DNA from: Apostichopus japonicus | Lineage: Eukaryota; Echinodermata; Holothuroidea; Aspidochirotida; Stichopodidae | Reading direction: 5' to 3' | Length of the DNA: 64,000 nucleotides | NCBI RefSeq assembly: GCF_037975245.1 | Contig: NC_092573.1 | Location: 7,862,501 to 7,926,500, forward strand | Shown: positions 1 to 12,554 of the stretch, piece by piece | Position numbering within the stretch: the stretch's first letter is position 1 | How the letters are laid out: each line of letters opens with the position of its first letter | Notes under the pieces: generated by a model | Told to the model about the DNA's origin: nothing | The model's database searches: none | What the model saw: only the letters and a program-made list of their open reading frames with translations | Position numbers and translations under genes: made by a program

Positions 1-631
1 TAGTTTTGAAGCCTGAGTTGGTCTGCATAGGGAATGGACATGCAAAATCTTAAGAAATCAGTCTACTTTTCTGATATATTATGCATCAAAGAGGTTTCTT
101 TGAATGCGCAACATTAGTTATTAACAAATAAAACATTGTATTAAACCTTCGCTCGAATTATCAATTGCTTACATGGTGAAATATGGAACGAAACCCTCAG
201 TGGTTGATGTAGCCTATATGGTCAGATTGACTTCACCTCTGGCAAAGATCAGCATATATTGTAAACACTTTTGATTTACAAATCACATCCAATAATTTCT
301 CCAATTGCACATTCACTCATGTTCTGAAAGTGTCTATTATCAAATATATAAAGAGTAAGTAATGAAAGGTTAATGACCTTTGTCCGCTGACGCTATGTTG
401 CCGTCACTCAAGAAGTCACAATAGCCCAGGTCAGTAGGCACCCATTTGAAGTCTATTAACCTTAAGGTTTCGGATAAATTTAAAACCTATATGGTTCAAC
501 TTATGACATGGGGACCTTAATACAATATTCATACATTAATTGTCATATTTTCCACATGGCGTATTACAGTTTCGGCCATTTTGGCATAGTGTGGTTGTTA
601 ATTAATTTATACATATATATCTCTTAATCAG

Positions 632-958
632 CTTGTCCACGGTATTCGGATAATCCCACAAAATTTAGCAAAGAGAGTACTAATTCGTCAAATCTTCTCC
701 TAACCTGGAGGGATTGGGACGTCACAGTTGACAGAGGTATCGGACCTATTACAGGTTACCTTCTGCGCCATGGCAAACTGGGAGAGTCTTCAACCGATAT
801 TCAGAAGGGGCTTAGCCTGCATCATTTGTTTACTGACCTCATCGATAAGCAGTGGTACTCTTTCGAAGTTATCGGAATGACGGGCTCGTCAACTGTGGGT
901 GGTGGATTATGTGACGGCTCTGCGTCATTCCAGGTTCAACACATTGCGGGCTGTGAAG
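632..958 (+). CDS. Gene A, FN3 exon (class alpha), phase 1-1
   Basis: An AG acceptor at 630-631 and a GT donor at 959 bound a 327-nt exon (109 codons) with phase-1 ends. The translation is an FN3-like beta-sandwich repeat: the B-strand Trp lies in LLLTWRDWD and the F-strand Tyr in QWYSFEVIG. Reading through the donor gives a stop shortly after (1009-1011), which supports splicing. The duplicate exon at 58334-58660 has the same length and frame and differs at few residues. A diverged, frame-broken relative sits at 23816-24170 in gene B. Earlier exons of gene A lie left of the window. The role is probably as a structural or adhesive extracellular domain; no ligand can be inferred. Confidence 0.8.
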
Positions 959-1118
959 GTAGGTGGCTTCAAGTAGATGTCTATGCCAAAAAGAGGGTGG
1001 ACGACTGTTGATATAGCAAGCTTTGGTACCCTTGGTACTCGAACGATAATTGATGACATCTATTACGTGACTATTGATAAGATGGTTTCAACTACTCGAG
1101 ATTAACCGACAGTCACGA

Positions 1119-1255
<137 letters not shown>

Positions 1256-1924
1256 AACGGTTTTGCCTTTGTATGCTTCTGCAATAGTAATGGATTAACA
1301 AAGCATTTACATTCTAGGCAATATCATTCATTTTATTTCTTATTCTTTCTTGATTGACACGTTAACAACTTTATCATTTAGGGTTAGCCTCTAGGGAAGA
1401 GACGGTAGACTATCAAAATAAGGCTACACACAGATACTGTTGTCACAGTTTTCGTAATCATGTTTGGGCCTTTTATTAACTTTGATTCCTCTTACCCTTT
1501 ATATCATCAGGAGTCCCATACGTTCATGTAGTGAAACCTTTTCGGTCCATATCAAATTTAGACTGCTTCCTTCCCCTGAAAAGGGCGGATACAGTATTCA
1601 TTCATTCCAACTGTAATGTTCTTCCCACAGTTCTAAAATGGATACATTGGTAGCCTAACACATATCGCACATATAAAAAAAAATAGGTACTATGTTTTAA
1701 AATGTTTCTACATACTTGCTTATTGTACGCTCATCATCTTTGTAATTCATTATACTGTAGAAAATTCCTCAATATGTTATTGAATTCCTCAATTCGCAAT
1801 TAATTTATTTAACAAATTAAGTTTTTTTCTTGGCTCTCCTTTTAAACTCTCTTGCCAGATAATCACCTCAATTTTTACCAGAATATTATTAATCTTTTAA
1901 TATTTTAATATTTTCATTATATAG

Positions 1925-2233
1925 AACCATCAGGAAAACCAGTGAAACCACAAAGAGTTTACCGGCATAAGGGAGGGACGAGCCAAACGTCACTTGAGTT
2001 TCGATGGAACTCCGGCCACCTCAAACATCCCATTCCACCCTGCAGCATCGTGAACTACACCCTTGTTAGTGATAACAGGATAATCAAAACAAAGATACTA
2101 GAATTCACACATATACCTTCTATCGTATTGAATAACCTCACCGCATGCACAGAATATGAATTTCAGTTACAATTTGTCAACACCATTGGTGCAGGGCCAA
2201 AAGGTTTCGCGAAAGAAACGACGAAAAGTGACA
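1925..2233 (+). CDS. Gene A, FN3 exon (class epsilon), phase 1-1
   Basis: The exon is bounded by TATAG at 1920-1924 and a GTAAGT donor at 2234: 309 nt, 103 codons, phase 1 at both ends. FN3 hallmarks are Trp in LEFRW and the LNNLTACTEYEFQLQF block with the Leu/Tyr signature. Two Cys residues (in PPC and in LTAC), separated by 34 residues, recur in the duplicate exon at 59760 and approximately in the split FN3 domains of gene B. They probably form a class-specific disulfide (inference). The gene B counterpart is 32028-32314, which is frameshifted. Confidence 0.82.
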
Positions 2234-2339
2234 GTAAGTTGAAAATTCAGATACTTGGTCAAACAAAGTTAGCAAAAAATGGCGGAACATCACACACTGC
2301 CAGGGTGTGTTGAGTGCCAATTAATAACTAACTCACATG

Positions 2340-2573
2340 TGAAAGCCCGACCAATCACGACCCGACTCAAATTCGACCTCCGAAAAGCACATCGCATAGA
2401 ACCCAACCAATTATAACCCGACTCATATCGACCTTCGTCGAGTCTGCCGCACACTTCCCGACCAATCACGACCCGAATCCGCCGGATCACGACCACGACT
2501 ATTTTTTACCTTCGGAGAGCCCCACGCACACTGTCCGAACAATTACTTAAGACCCGACTCTTTTCGACCTTCC
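2340..2573. repeat. Degenerate tandem repeat of CGACC/ACGACCCGACTC motifs
   Basis: Imperfect units of about 50-65 bp share a core resembling CGACCAATCACGACCCGACT followed by TTCGACCTT. The series is interrupted by the transposon at 2578-3979 and resumes at 3984-4060. In the duplicate copy (about 60165-60430) it is continuous. The 3' UTR of gene A also contains a GACCCGACT word. No coding potential is seen. Confidence 0.6.
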
Positions 2574-2577
2574 TTAA

Positions 2578-3979
2578 AGAGGTTATGAAATGAAAAATGT
2601 TCATGCCTTGGAATGGTTTATCTATATTACTACAACACCACCCATGCACAACTTTCCGTAAATACGGATTCAAACTCTAGAAATTCGCTGTCAAAGTATT
2701 CCCTAGAGACCTCTCGAGCTGCCACTCGTAAGAAAAAGCAAAGCTGCCCACCGCAGTTCATCTGACGTCATCAAAGGAACCATTTCAGCCAAAGCCGACT
2801 CCCCGCTGTTTATCAATACGGCGTTATACAGTTTACAACATGTAACCACAACACTCTTCTCATCAATTGTCTTCACCCGAATCTTTCGATTCCGAGGAAA
2901 TAGGACTTCACCTCTCAGGACATTCGTAAGCTTTGACTAAAATTATTTTCTTGAGGAGGAAGAGGAGGAAATAGTTTTGAGGGTGATGAAGATAATCTCG
3001 GTGTGTTTCCCTATCAATTGAGCCTCTTGCAGAAGAATTCTAAAACGATCCCGATGGTCGAGACGCGTCGCTGCCGTCCGAAGTCCCCGAGCAGAACTGT
3101 TGGACGACCCTCAACCGAAATTGGTCGGATGTTGATGATCTCGCTACTTAACTTCATTGCGAAGCTTCTAGAATTTTGTGTCTTAAAATGCAAGGAAAAT
3201 GTGACATTCTGTTACAGTGCAACCCTGTGGTAGTACTGGTAACATGGCCCTAGACCTAACTAATAGACGTTGTATAACAGGCTAGCCCGTGTAATTGTGT
3301 CATCCAACTGTTAAGTAAAATCACAACACAACGCCAGTTTTACCACAAAGGAAAACTTGCAGATCTAGAATTGATTGTTCTAAAACCAACTGGCTTTTAA
3401 GTTTTGTGCAAAATTATAGGTAACCAAAAAAAAATCGTCATTTGCTGTATCAAGGAGGCCTAGGCTATGGTCATAACAAGTAATTTGGCAACAGTATAGG
3501 CCTACAGGCACTCATTTACGTTGTGTATGTGTAGTGTTTTGAGCTAGTCGTGTTCAAATTCTTCGATTTTGTCATCTTTTGGAAAAGCTTGCAGTAGAAA
3601 TCCGTCTTTACTTGTGGTGGAGCCTGATACCACATATCTGCTAGGCATATATAACAGTAACGAGAAAAATTTACGTAAAAACAAAACTCCAAACACCAAA
3701 TCTCAATTACTACGGAGCGCTGCAACAGTGTAATGTTGTGTGTTATCAGACGTTTATGAATGTCAACATAGCGTCTCGTAAGTGCGCTGAGTTCCTCGAC
3801 TGACGTCACGCCGCATTACCGTAAATACAACAATTTTTCGAAAGTTTTTATTACCCTCGAAGTTTTTATCGTTTATTCCTCGAGGATGCAAGCTTCGTTT
3901 GACACAAATTGGGTATCATTGGAAAGCTTCGAGTATACAAAATACAATGCGAAAGATTTTTTTCCATTTCATAACCTCT
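2578..3979. mobile_element. TIR DNA transposon flanked by TTAA, non-autonomous, 1.4 kb
   Basis: The element starts AGAGGTTATGAAATG and ends with the reverse complement of the same 15 bases. It is flanked by TTAA at 2574-2577 and 3980-3983. The duplicate copy has a single TTAA at 60359-60362 with no insertion, so the empty site is visible in the window. TTAA target duplication is known for piggyBac-type transposases and for some TTAA-specific MITEs; the TIR itself does not look like a classical piggyBac end to me. Internal frames (for example a 97-residue frame on the minus strand, 3516-3809) match nothing I recognise, so the element is probably mobilised in trans. Confidence 0.85.
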
Positions 3980-4522
3980 TTAAGCCGGTCGCACACTGTT
4001 CGACCAGTCACGACTTGACTTCGTCGAGTGGAAAGTCGTCGATAGTCGGACAATGTGCCTGTGCTGAAGTTTCTGTCAGTTATTAGTCCCTCCGGATTTA
4101 GTCGGTAAACCTTTACATGAAGCGTTTCCTCGCAGGCAGCTGTGGTAACGTATCATGATAAATTCTACAGACATTACTGTGAGAAATAAGATCCAATCAC
4201 AAACTGAGCCCAAACTATATAACTTTATACCGTGGAGTGAATGAAATATGCTGCTAGTCTTTTAAACCTACAATTCAGTTGTTGACAGTTATTTTTCATC
4301 AATTCCTAACGCTGTTGACTTAGTAAGGGGCAAATTACATATGTTAGCTAGAGCCACAGGATGTAAATTAAAAACGAACTGATTGAGAAAATATGGGGAA
4401 ACAAACCTTAATGAAGCAGAGGAATAAAGCAAAATATATGAAAAGTAAACGAGTGTGAGGTTGTCTCTTATATAATCAACATTACCTCTGTAAAAGGAAA
4501 GTGTCAAGAGATCAATAATTGG

Positions 4523-4678
4523 AGAAACGTCGACAAAACATTAGATAAGAATGTGAGAAAAATTATACCTTCAATAGTTCAGCTTTCAGAGGTAACACAG
4601 AGTACCAGTTCACCCTGAGAGCTAAAATTAGCGAAGGCGAAAGTGACTCAGAAACTGCCAAGGAACTCACAATATTGT
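4523..4678 (+). pseudogene. Gene A, decayed FN3 exon (class gamma'), 3' half only
   Basis: The sequence corresponds to the second half of the intact gene B exon 32755-33075: GNTEYQFTLRA and the following SEGESDSETAKE align with GTEYQVSVRAVNTLGESDPDAA. The first half of the FN3 domain is absent, an extra A at 4558-4563 breaks the frame, and a short deletion at the 3' end removes the splice donor that copy 2 still has near 61031. It cannot be a normal exon. Because it was a phase 1-1 exon, its loss leaves the flanking exons in frame. Confidence 0.7.
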
Positions 4679-5095
4679 AGGTGAGGCGGGTTGCTTTTAA
4701 ACTACAGAGGATCCTTAACAAAGGCATGAGTGTAATATATTTTAATCAGGGTATTATGCAATCTCATCTTTCATTCTATCGAACGCGATAAAAGAATTAA
4801 TTTAGTTTGTTTATCTGAGCTTGCATATTTCGATACAGCGCCAAAGTTTAAATGGGGCGTCAGTATTTTCTCTGTAAAATATTAACAACAGACGTTGTCC
4901 GTTTAATATCTAAGAGTTTACATGTTGGTCACTCGTTTACAAGGTTACTTATGAGTCTCCATGGCAACCAAGAGGTACATTTAAATCGTGCACAATTTGA
5001 ATATATATGTCTTAGCATAGTAAAGAGGAACTAATTGTTTTCGGGAAAGTTTAAGCATTAAACATACTGCGTATATGTTTATTCTCCCCCAACAG

Positions 5096-5367
5096 CGCTA
5101 ACTGTAATCCCCGTGGACGTCGATGTCAGCCAAGTCAATTCCACATCTGCGACTGTCTCGTGGGGAAAGGTTACTTGCGTCATTGGATACCGCTACCGGC
5201 TCACATTGGACGGCAATGATGTACGAGAAGATACAACGGAAGAACTAAAAGTGGAGCTGAATAGCTTAACTCCTAATTCAAAATACAAGTTTAAAGTCAA
5301 AGCTATGACTTCATCTACAGAGGGTGGTCCTTTCACTGATGACATTGTCTTCGACACTCCTGAGTAA
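5096..5367 (+). CDS. Gene A, terminal FN3 exon with stop
   Basis: The acceptor CCAACAG ends at 5095. The exon enters in phase 1 and stays open for 89 codons to TAA at 5365-5367. FN3 hallmarks: Trp in ATVSWGKV and Leu/Tyr in LNSLTPNSKYKFKVKA. The stop context CTGAGTAACTTTC is shared by all three paralogues (34212-34214, 61759-61761), so it is a genuine end rather than a hidden donor. No transmembrane segment or GPI signal follows, which points to a secreted product. Relative to copy 2, eight codons after the Cys at 5176-5178 are deleted in frame. Confidence 0.8.
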
Positions 5368-5500
5368 CTTTCCTCCCATTGGAGGTGGACTTCAGAAGAT
5401 CAGACCCGACTAAGGAATATTTTGGTGTGTTGCGTTACCATGTGACAAGATATATGTTAAGCAATTATTTGAATGAAAATAAAAACATAAAAAAATAATC
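5368..5500 (+). other. Probable 3' UTR and poly(A) signal of gene A
   Basis: AT-rich sequence following the stop carries an AATAAA hexamer within GAAAATAAAAACATAAAA near 5476. It is conserved in the duplicate at about 61866. No transcript evidence is available, so the cleavage site is not placed. Confidence 0.45.
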
Positions 5501-5687
5501 GGTTCAATAAGCGATGATATTTGTATCCAAGTTGGTACTTAAATAAAAAGAAGATACGGAGACAGAGACAACAACATAAATAAAATATAATTTGTTCAGA
5601 TACAAATAAATCTCGTAACTTCTTTTTATTTTATTTTCTCATCTCTACTGATGTATGTAAGTAAGGATGTTCGTGTATGTATTTATA

Positions 5688-5760
5688 GGGGTGTGTGTGT
5701 GCATGTGTGTGTATGTCAGTGTGTGTGTTTATGCATAGATGTGTATATGCATGCACGTGA
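5688..5760. repeat. (GT)n-rich microsatellite and 3' flank of gene A
   Basis: Interrupted TG/TGTA repeats, also present in copy 2 (about 62080-62150). The rest of 5500-6680 holds no gene that I can support; it is shared duplicate sequence with a second short GT run near 6160. Confidence 0.7.
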
Positions 5761-6689
5761 CCTCAAAATTACTGCAGGGTCAACAACAATATTTTCGTGA
5801 AACAGGGTTGGAACTGTTATGCACATATCTTTCAACGCAATAAACGAGAATGCAAAAATTAACTGACAGACTTCCATTGCACTTTCCGGGCAAACGTGTG
5901 TAAGGAGAATCGAGCCTCAGAAAATATACACATGGAGATAACTATATTGATGCTCAGCTTCGCCAGAGCCAAGTTCAGAACCAAGGAGTGGAGCAAACGG
6001 TAAGTGGGCATATAAATGTGGTTCACATCCTTAAATATGCTAGAAAAATGGCTAAATGTTCACACTGGGGAAATCGATGAATTTTTAGAACATCCCTTCA
6101 GACAGTCAGATACATGAGTTCTTTTTCGATTTAGAGTTATTCGTTGTGTACATGGAGTGTGTGTGTGTGTGTGTGGATGGGGCTGTAAAAGCGAGCTGGT
6201 ACTACCCACCCTCCTACAGTTTTGAGTGCCACTTGTATAACATATTTTCCGGATATTATGGCACGTTTTTTTGTACATCGCATTTTCAGGGGAGGGGTTG
6301 TTCGAGCAGTGGGGACACCCTCCACTACCCTCCTCCTCCTCTACTCCGTGGGCACTATGTCGTAGCGGGCGTCAGGGGGATCCAGAAAGAGTTCCCAGCG
6401 TCAGGAAATTGGGCCCAGCGAGGGAACTAAATGCGAGTTTGACAAGCCTTTTTGGAAAACAAATCAAAACTGTAAATACATTGGTTATTTCAAATCGCGA
6501 GGGCCTCTTTTAAAGACATGGGTGATCGCCGGTCTTGGATAAAGATTGGCGTCCAGGTCCCCTGTTGGGGTCCGATTGCAAAGCCCCTGAAAGCCAAGCG
6601 AGTTGGTGCACTCTAGGGGACTCAATATAAATATAATAAGTTTCGCTATAGAACAAAGGCAGGTTAAACAATTAAGAGCTGAATAATAT

Positions 6690-7916
6690 CTAAGCAATAG
6701 AGGACGGAGTTTCATCAATATGTATACAACATGTAAAGTCTTTCCTAACACACCAGAAATGGGATCTTTTCGCAAACCTTCCAAATGCATGTTTTCTTGC
6801 ATTGTTCATGCTCACAAATTCCCTCGCTACCAATGTGATATATATGTTTTCCATGCGTTGTTTGTGTACATTACACACGGCAACCCAGTTTAATCTCTTC
6901 TGAGTCAGTGTGCTCCTCAGCCAGGCTATTACACGTCTGAATGCACCAAATGAGCGTTCTGCCTCGCATGAGGACACAGGGCAAACCAGTGGCAATCTTA
7001 GAAGCTGCTCAACCTGTGGAAAAGGGATCTCATTTCTGGTGATATATTTGCGGCACATCTGAAATGAAGGGCTAGCGGACAATTTTTACGTATAAGTGCG
7101 TGGTTTTGCCACGAAGTTTATTCTTGTTGATTCCTAGTCTCAGCATGATATCGAATATCATGGATGAAATTGCTTTACCAGTGATTTCCTCTAGCTTATG
7201 AAACCCAATAAACCCCTCGTATACTTGGAGGAAATCATCCACGTACCGTATGCACACAATTTCCTGTTCGACATTACTTATATCTTGCGTGCCATCGACA
7301 ATAACTGTCGATATTACGGATCGACTGATATCCTCAATGATGTTCCGTGGTATCTGGTGGGCAAAAAATTGAAGCATATCTTCTACACACTGGTGGTGGG
7401 TCACATTTGTGTCCCGTTCTAGCCAATCTTTCAATTCCTGGTCTTCCTTCGCTTGCATCAGGAGTAACTGGTTGAAGTTGTCCTCCTTTCTTCGTGTCCA
7501 CGGTGTGCGAAACCTTGCCTGAGTAGGAAACGTACAGCTCGAATAATCTTTAAAAGGCACCTCCGGTTCTGTTCTTGTTGCTGTTTGTGGATGGATTGAC
7601 TCTGTGCTGACACAGCTGTACCCTCTCTCTGCTGCAGTAGATTACTCACTGCCATCCTATGGCACATTGATGTTTCGTGAGCCCTAAATCTATCCCGACT
7701 TTTCTTCCAAGTTTTTAAGGGAATGCAGATGAAGGTCGGCTCAGAATTGTTTTCAAGTTTCAGCAAGCCATATGAATCCGCCTTTGCACACTGGGAACAC
7801 ACCACAGAGCCTAACCTTGGGATGAAATGATGCCAGATGAAATGTTTAAACCACTTCTCTTGAAAGTATAATTTTCTGGACCATAAACAGGGAAATAATT
7901 TCAATACATAAATCAA
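6690..7916 (-). pseudogene. hAT transposase relic (TTF-type zinc finger, DUF4371, C-terminal dimerisation region), broken
   Basis: Read on the minus strand. 7916-7560 encodes a TTF-type zinc-finger region (CSQC, then WKK and F-x2-HE-x3-C-H). After a frame change, 7560-7100 encodes a DUF4371-like segment containing FLLRQG/FAHRGHEE, IPRNIIEDISRSV, the catalytic-type IVDGTQDIS and RYVDDFLQVYEGFIGFHKLE. 7050-6840 encodes the hAT C-terminal dimerisation signature (LVCPVSSCEAERSFGAFRR, LRSTLTQKRLN). At least two frame breaks occur, and the stretch between the two halves of the catalytic domain is missing, so the protein cannot be active. The duplicate copy is at 62871-64000. Confidence 0.85.
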
Positions 7917-8417
7917 ATTTGCAGGTCATCTTAGTTTCCTACATTGCACAAATTTTGATAGATATACAATATTTTATAATAAAACTAGTTGCACATATAT
8001 TGGTGGGAAATATGAAGAACTAGATAATTGTGTAGGCCTAATAGTCAACACTCTGACCAATATCAAACTGACATTACTGGCATTGTTATACATGGTTATT
8101 ATAAAGTCAATACTAAACAAAGACATACTTATATTACTTATCTTGCAAACTCACTGATAATATGGAAGCCAATAGATAACAGTTAACACATAAATATTTT
8201 TTCAATGATAATTTTTCTTCTGACTCAACAATATTCTGTGTGGAATTGTGTGGAAGAGTAAACTGTGTGGAAGAGTATGACTAATTTTGTTTGTATTTTG
8301 ATACATATTGACATCAGAACTCTTGAGGTGGTATGTTTTTCGCTGGTTCATGATTCGGAACTGAATGCCCTAACGTCATGTCACTAAGTTGTGGTGGGGT
8401 GGTCTGTTGCTCCTTAC

Positions 8418-8700
8418 CTCCAGTTTTGAACGAGTCTGGTGGACGGGTGGGCTCCGGAGGTACTTGTTCAATCGCTTGATCTTTTGCTGTAAGTGTGTGG
8501 ATGTACTCAGGTAGTATTTCCTTGTAAAGTGATGCAGTTGGGTTGGTACACCACTCTGCTCTCCAGTAATTTCACGTTCAAGTGAACCTGCAGATAAGCT
8601 GGATGATTGCTTGGACCTTCTAAAAGACGCCTGGTTTAGTTTTTCATCACCAGGTGGCTCTCGTGTTTTGGTATGGAATGGGGCAGTTGCTCAGATTCTG
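8418..8700 (-). pseudogene. Probable 5' exon of the hAT transposase relic
   Basis: On the minus strand a Pro-rich open stretch (PTASLYKEILPEYIHTLT, then VPPEPTRPPDSFKTG) ends in a good donor, GGAG|GTAAGG, at 8418/8417, about 500 bp upstream of the zinc-finger exon. A leading exon spliced to a TTF-finger exon is common in animal hAT genes of the DUF4371 group. I do not recognise the exon by sequence; the assignment rests on position, strand, open frame and the donor. Confidence 0.35.
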
Positions 8701-8959
8701 ATGAGTCAGCATCTTTACTTGTGGTGCCCTGTGTGATGAAAAATGATGGATCTAATCATTTTTATGTTTGTAGTGGTCCGGATGGCCATTTCGGGAAAGG
8801 GATATATCAAAACCCCTTATTATGTTGCAGTAGGTCCTGGACCCTGGTTGTGCAGGCTTTTCAGTTTAAAAATTACATAGCAGGTCACCTTGGTTTGCTG
8901 TTTGTAAACTTTGACTCTTGCACGTGTATTACGATGTTTGTAGTTAGCTCTCATATGTG

Positions 8960-10900
8960 AGCACCTGAGGTGAGCAGATAACGACTCACCTCAATTAATT
9001 CTAGGTGAGTTTAGATGCTGTGTTAGCTAACTCATAAGGCATGTTGTGACCCGCTGCACTTGGTACACTTCACATTCACTAATCTCTACAATCTTCACAT
9101 GTAAGGCGCATGCTCACCACTAAATTTGCTCTAGCTACAACCCTGCTGGGGTGTGGCTCTGGACTTTGCCCCCAAGAGATGTATTCAGTTTTCTTTGGCC
9201 CCATTATTCACATCAACTCGAAACACATTTTGCCAGTATTGGCAGATCTATGACCATTAACCATAAATAAAAAGCAATATCACTTTGACACACCCATGCA
9301 TGTTTACCAAACATTAGTGAAATTTATTGCATGCACATACAGTACTAGCATCAACCCCCCTCCCCCACCGCCACCTCATTCCTAGAAATCCCTGTTGCTA
9401 TTGATTAACAGACAAGCTGGATATGGTGGTACATCTTACCTGTTTTGAAGACTGTTTTGGCTTGAAGGTCAAGAATGCTTGGTCATGACTGCTTGAGTCG
9501 CTTCACGGGGGGACCGCTAGACATTGTCCTAGATCAGACCACCAAACTGGGAAAATATAATAAAACAGTACAAGGTCAGGTCCTTACAATTCCACAGGTG
9601 CTATTCAACATATATTATTCACACCTTTCTTCGGTAACGACGCATTACTGACCATGTTAGCTACCATACACATTGCACGTACATACCTACGTACATTATG
9701 TCAATGCAATATGTGTTCGGTTTCGTGATAATTATATTCGACGAGCTAGCTTAGATCAAGCCGATTGAATATTTGAACACATGATAACAGAGTTACTTGA
9801 ACCACGCTGATCAGGGCCGGCATGTATCTAAGCATTTCAAACCTGTTGTATTTCAGTAATTTACAATAATTCAGTAGTTTACCTGGAGTAGTATGGTTTC
9901 TCCCCGAAAGTGCACGGCACTATCGAAACGATTCCTAATATCACTCACGTGCAGGCATGCGCACGTGGGCCACCATTCAGTCTGGCGCATGCGGATGACA
10001 TACGTAGTGTACTGCGTTAGGGTACTGAGTACATGTACGGAGCGACATGTAATAATATTCCATAGGCGATCAACGTTGGACCGTGTGTCACGGTGGGATC
10101 AGCATACACTGGTAATACTAACGACTAACGACATTAGCGACTCTATCACGAACGCTGATAGGGCCTACATCAGAAATTATTCACTACTGACAAATGTGTA
10201 TAAGAAAACCTCATACCTAATTAAACATCGAGTCGACAGCTCATATAACACAATACAGAATTCTTGATAAATTATGACTACTATAATTGATGCATTATTT
10301 CGCAAACGTAGATGAGTGAATAATCAGGGGCTCTCTCGATAAGATCGGAATGCATGATGTGCAGCTGTGCACATGGCTTCTCCAGGCCTGCCATACAGCT
10401 GTTGTGCTAGAGCCCTATTTGCCTTTTTTATCGGCAAACCAAATTTCGTTACGGGTGCGGTCCGTCTAGCTAATTGTCATTTCGCAAATAAGGAAAAACT
10501 ACTTTCGGTGAAAGTCTGTGACGAAACCCAGTTTACCCATATCAATATGGATCATATATATGATTGCACGTACTTACACTCATACACAAGACATGTACAG
10601 ACATTATGATAATAATCATGAGTGACAACTTGCTTTACGGTCACAGGTCACAGAAACGACCACGAAGTGTTATTTACCTCATGCAGCATGTGTTGGATGA
10701 AGTTTTAGCCACCGCCAAATATGATTTGGATACATAATCTCACGCATTATTATCTATTTACAGGCAAAACAAAACCATTATGCCACCAAATCTTGGGGGG
10801 GGGAGGGGGATATTAGATACTATATCCCCTACCTAAAATATTGGAGGTGGACATGTCCCCCGCCCCTCCCCCATGATCGCCGCCCATGGTAACATGTAAT
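8960..10900. other. No gene seen; short inverted G-run/C-run near 10790-10875
   Basis: Open frames here (for example 9893-10267) have no recognisable domain, splice signals or duplicate support. At 10791-10875 a run of nine G plus GAGGGGG is mirrored by CCCCCGCCCCTCCCCC, which may be the ends of a small inverted-repeat element or simply a slippage-prone G/C tract. Confidence 0.5.
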
Positions 10901-10906
10901 ATCGTA

Positions 10907-11220
10907 ACTCCTATGGTTCTAGTTGACAGATATCTGGAATATTTTTCATTCTACCGTTACTCCAATGCTGAAGCCAATCATATACAAAACATTCAATCAA
11001 TGTACAAAAATACAAAAGTGCTACTCCTATGATTGTAATTGGGTGAAAGCTGGAATATTTGTCATTCTACCGTTACTCTTATACGAAAGACAATCATATA
11101 CACATGGACATCATTGTCCAAAAAATCATATTGTACTCCTACGATTGCAATTGGGGCAAAGTTGGAATATTACTAATTCTACCGTTGCTCTCATATGAAA
11201 TACAATCAGCTCTACATTCA
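10907..11220. repeat. Three-copy tandem repeat, about 115-bp unit
   Basis: Units begin at 10907, 11023 and 11135, each with ACTCCTA(T/C)G(G/A)TT and, further in, GGAATATT...ATTCTACCGTTRCTC. Spacing is 116 and 112 bp. They are clearly diverged from one another. The array lies in the 5' flank of gene B about 550 bp before the signal-peptide exon. Confidence 0.8.
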
Positions 11221-11755
11221 ACTTGATAGAGAAAATCTCCATCTCATTTCTCGTTCCTTATTATAGCAACTGATAATTAGAGACGATTTTTTCACAAGTT
11301 TGTTGATAATAAACAAGTTGACAAATGTAAAGCGTCATTGCCCTCAATTTCAGTAATTTTCTATAACGATAATTCAGAGCAATAACTGTAGAAGTACTTG
11401 GCATTTCATCAGTTCGTATCGGTTCTTTGCAACACCGACAGAAAATAATGACGAAATAAAGAAATCACCCATACATCGAAGGGAGTGTTTATATTTTACT
11501 TGCTAATTGGTGGGCTAATGATTTAATCACTTCACCATACCATTGTGATTGTTGTGGCTAAATATTTTCATTTCCTGAATTTGAGATCTGTCTGTTTCCT
11601 GAGTTCAGTTTTCCTTTTGTAGCAGATCTTATTTTTTATGAGGGAGGCGAATGTATTCAGTATTCAGGTATCATTTTGCCAAAGACAATCGACGTGTGAC
11701 TAGACAAACAATTCTATGTTCGATTGGATAAGAAAGCTAACAGATATCAAGGGAG

Positions 11756-11837
11756 ATGGATCGCCTGTTCCTGACACTGATCCAGCTATGTGCGCTTACG
11801 TCTTCTATTGGGGCTTGTCTATTCAGAGATGCCAGTC
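11756..11837 (+). CDS. Gene B exon 1: signal peptide
   Basis: ATG at 11756 (context GGGAGATGG) opens 27 codons: MDRLFLTLIQLCALTSSIGA followed by a Cys-starting mature end (CLFRDAS). The hydrophobic core and small residues before Cys look like a signal-peptidase site. The exon ends in phase 1 at a GTAAGT donor (11838). Gene C exon 1 at 46036 is also 82 nt, has the same phase, a similar sequence and a related upstream segment (GGATAAGAAAGCTAACAGA versus GGATGAAGAAGCTGCCAGA). That parallel is the strongest evidence that both are real first exons. Confidence 0.8.
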
Positions 11838-12554
11838 GTAAGTTGCGTTTTATTGTGTTAATCAGTTAATGTAGTACGCAAAATTCAAGCAGATCTATAG
11901 TGTTACTGTGAAGATCTGTGATACGTGATTTTCCATCAGTTAGTATTTGCTAGATAGAATGATATGCTGCTTAAAAATTTACTTACAGTGAGAGGTTTGT
12001 ATCATTTTTGTGCCTTTTTCATTAAGGCGTAGGAAACGAAACCAAAGATTGTAGTATGCACATCAAAAGCCAGCTAAGACAATGTGCTTTTTCCCATTTC
12101 AATCTTGAGTATTTGTCACTCTCATTTGTCACTTGTAAATCCCTATGAGCATATAACTAAAAGACAAGAACCTTGATCAACAAGAGCTAGATCACTAAAT
12201 AACGTTATACTTAACTATACATCTTTGGTAGATAAATTAAACTCTCTATAAGAATACAATAATATCGACAAATTATACCATAGACCTTAATTTTCATACT
12301 TTAATAAATATTGTATAAACATTTTTATCATGAATTTATAAGCTAATGTGCATGTCGAGATGTTCAATAGAGCGTTATGTTTGTAACATAGGACACAGAC
12401 TCTTTTAGTTATACCAAACTAAGTCATGGTAGCCTATAAATGTGTTCTGTGGACATCACTTCATGAGACGTTGTCAATCTTAATCCAAGAACAACATGTT
12501 CGAAAGACACCCTAACCAGTGACAGATACAGATATTCTCCATGGAAGGAACGGG

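Noticed and set aside
5360-5372. GA|GTAACT as a hidden splice donor at the end of the terminal exon
   Set aside because: It would leave phase 2, unlike the phase-1 ends of the other FN3 exons, and the GAG-TAA is conserved in all three genes with a poly(A)-like signal after it in A and C.
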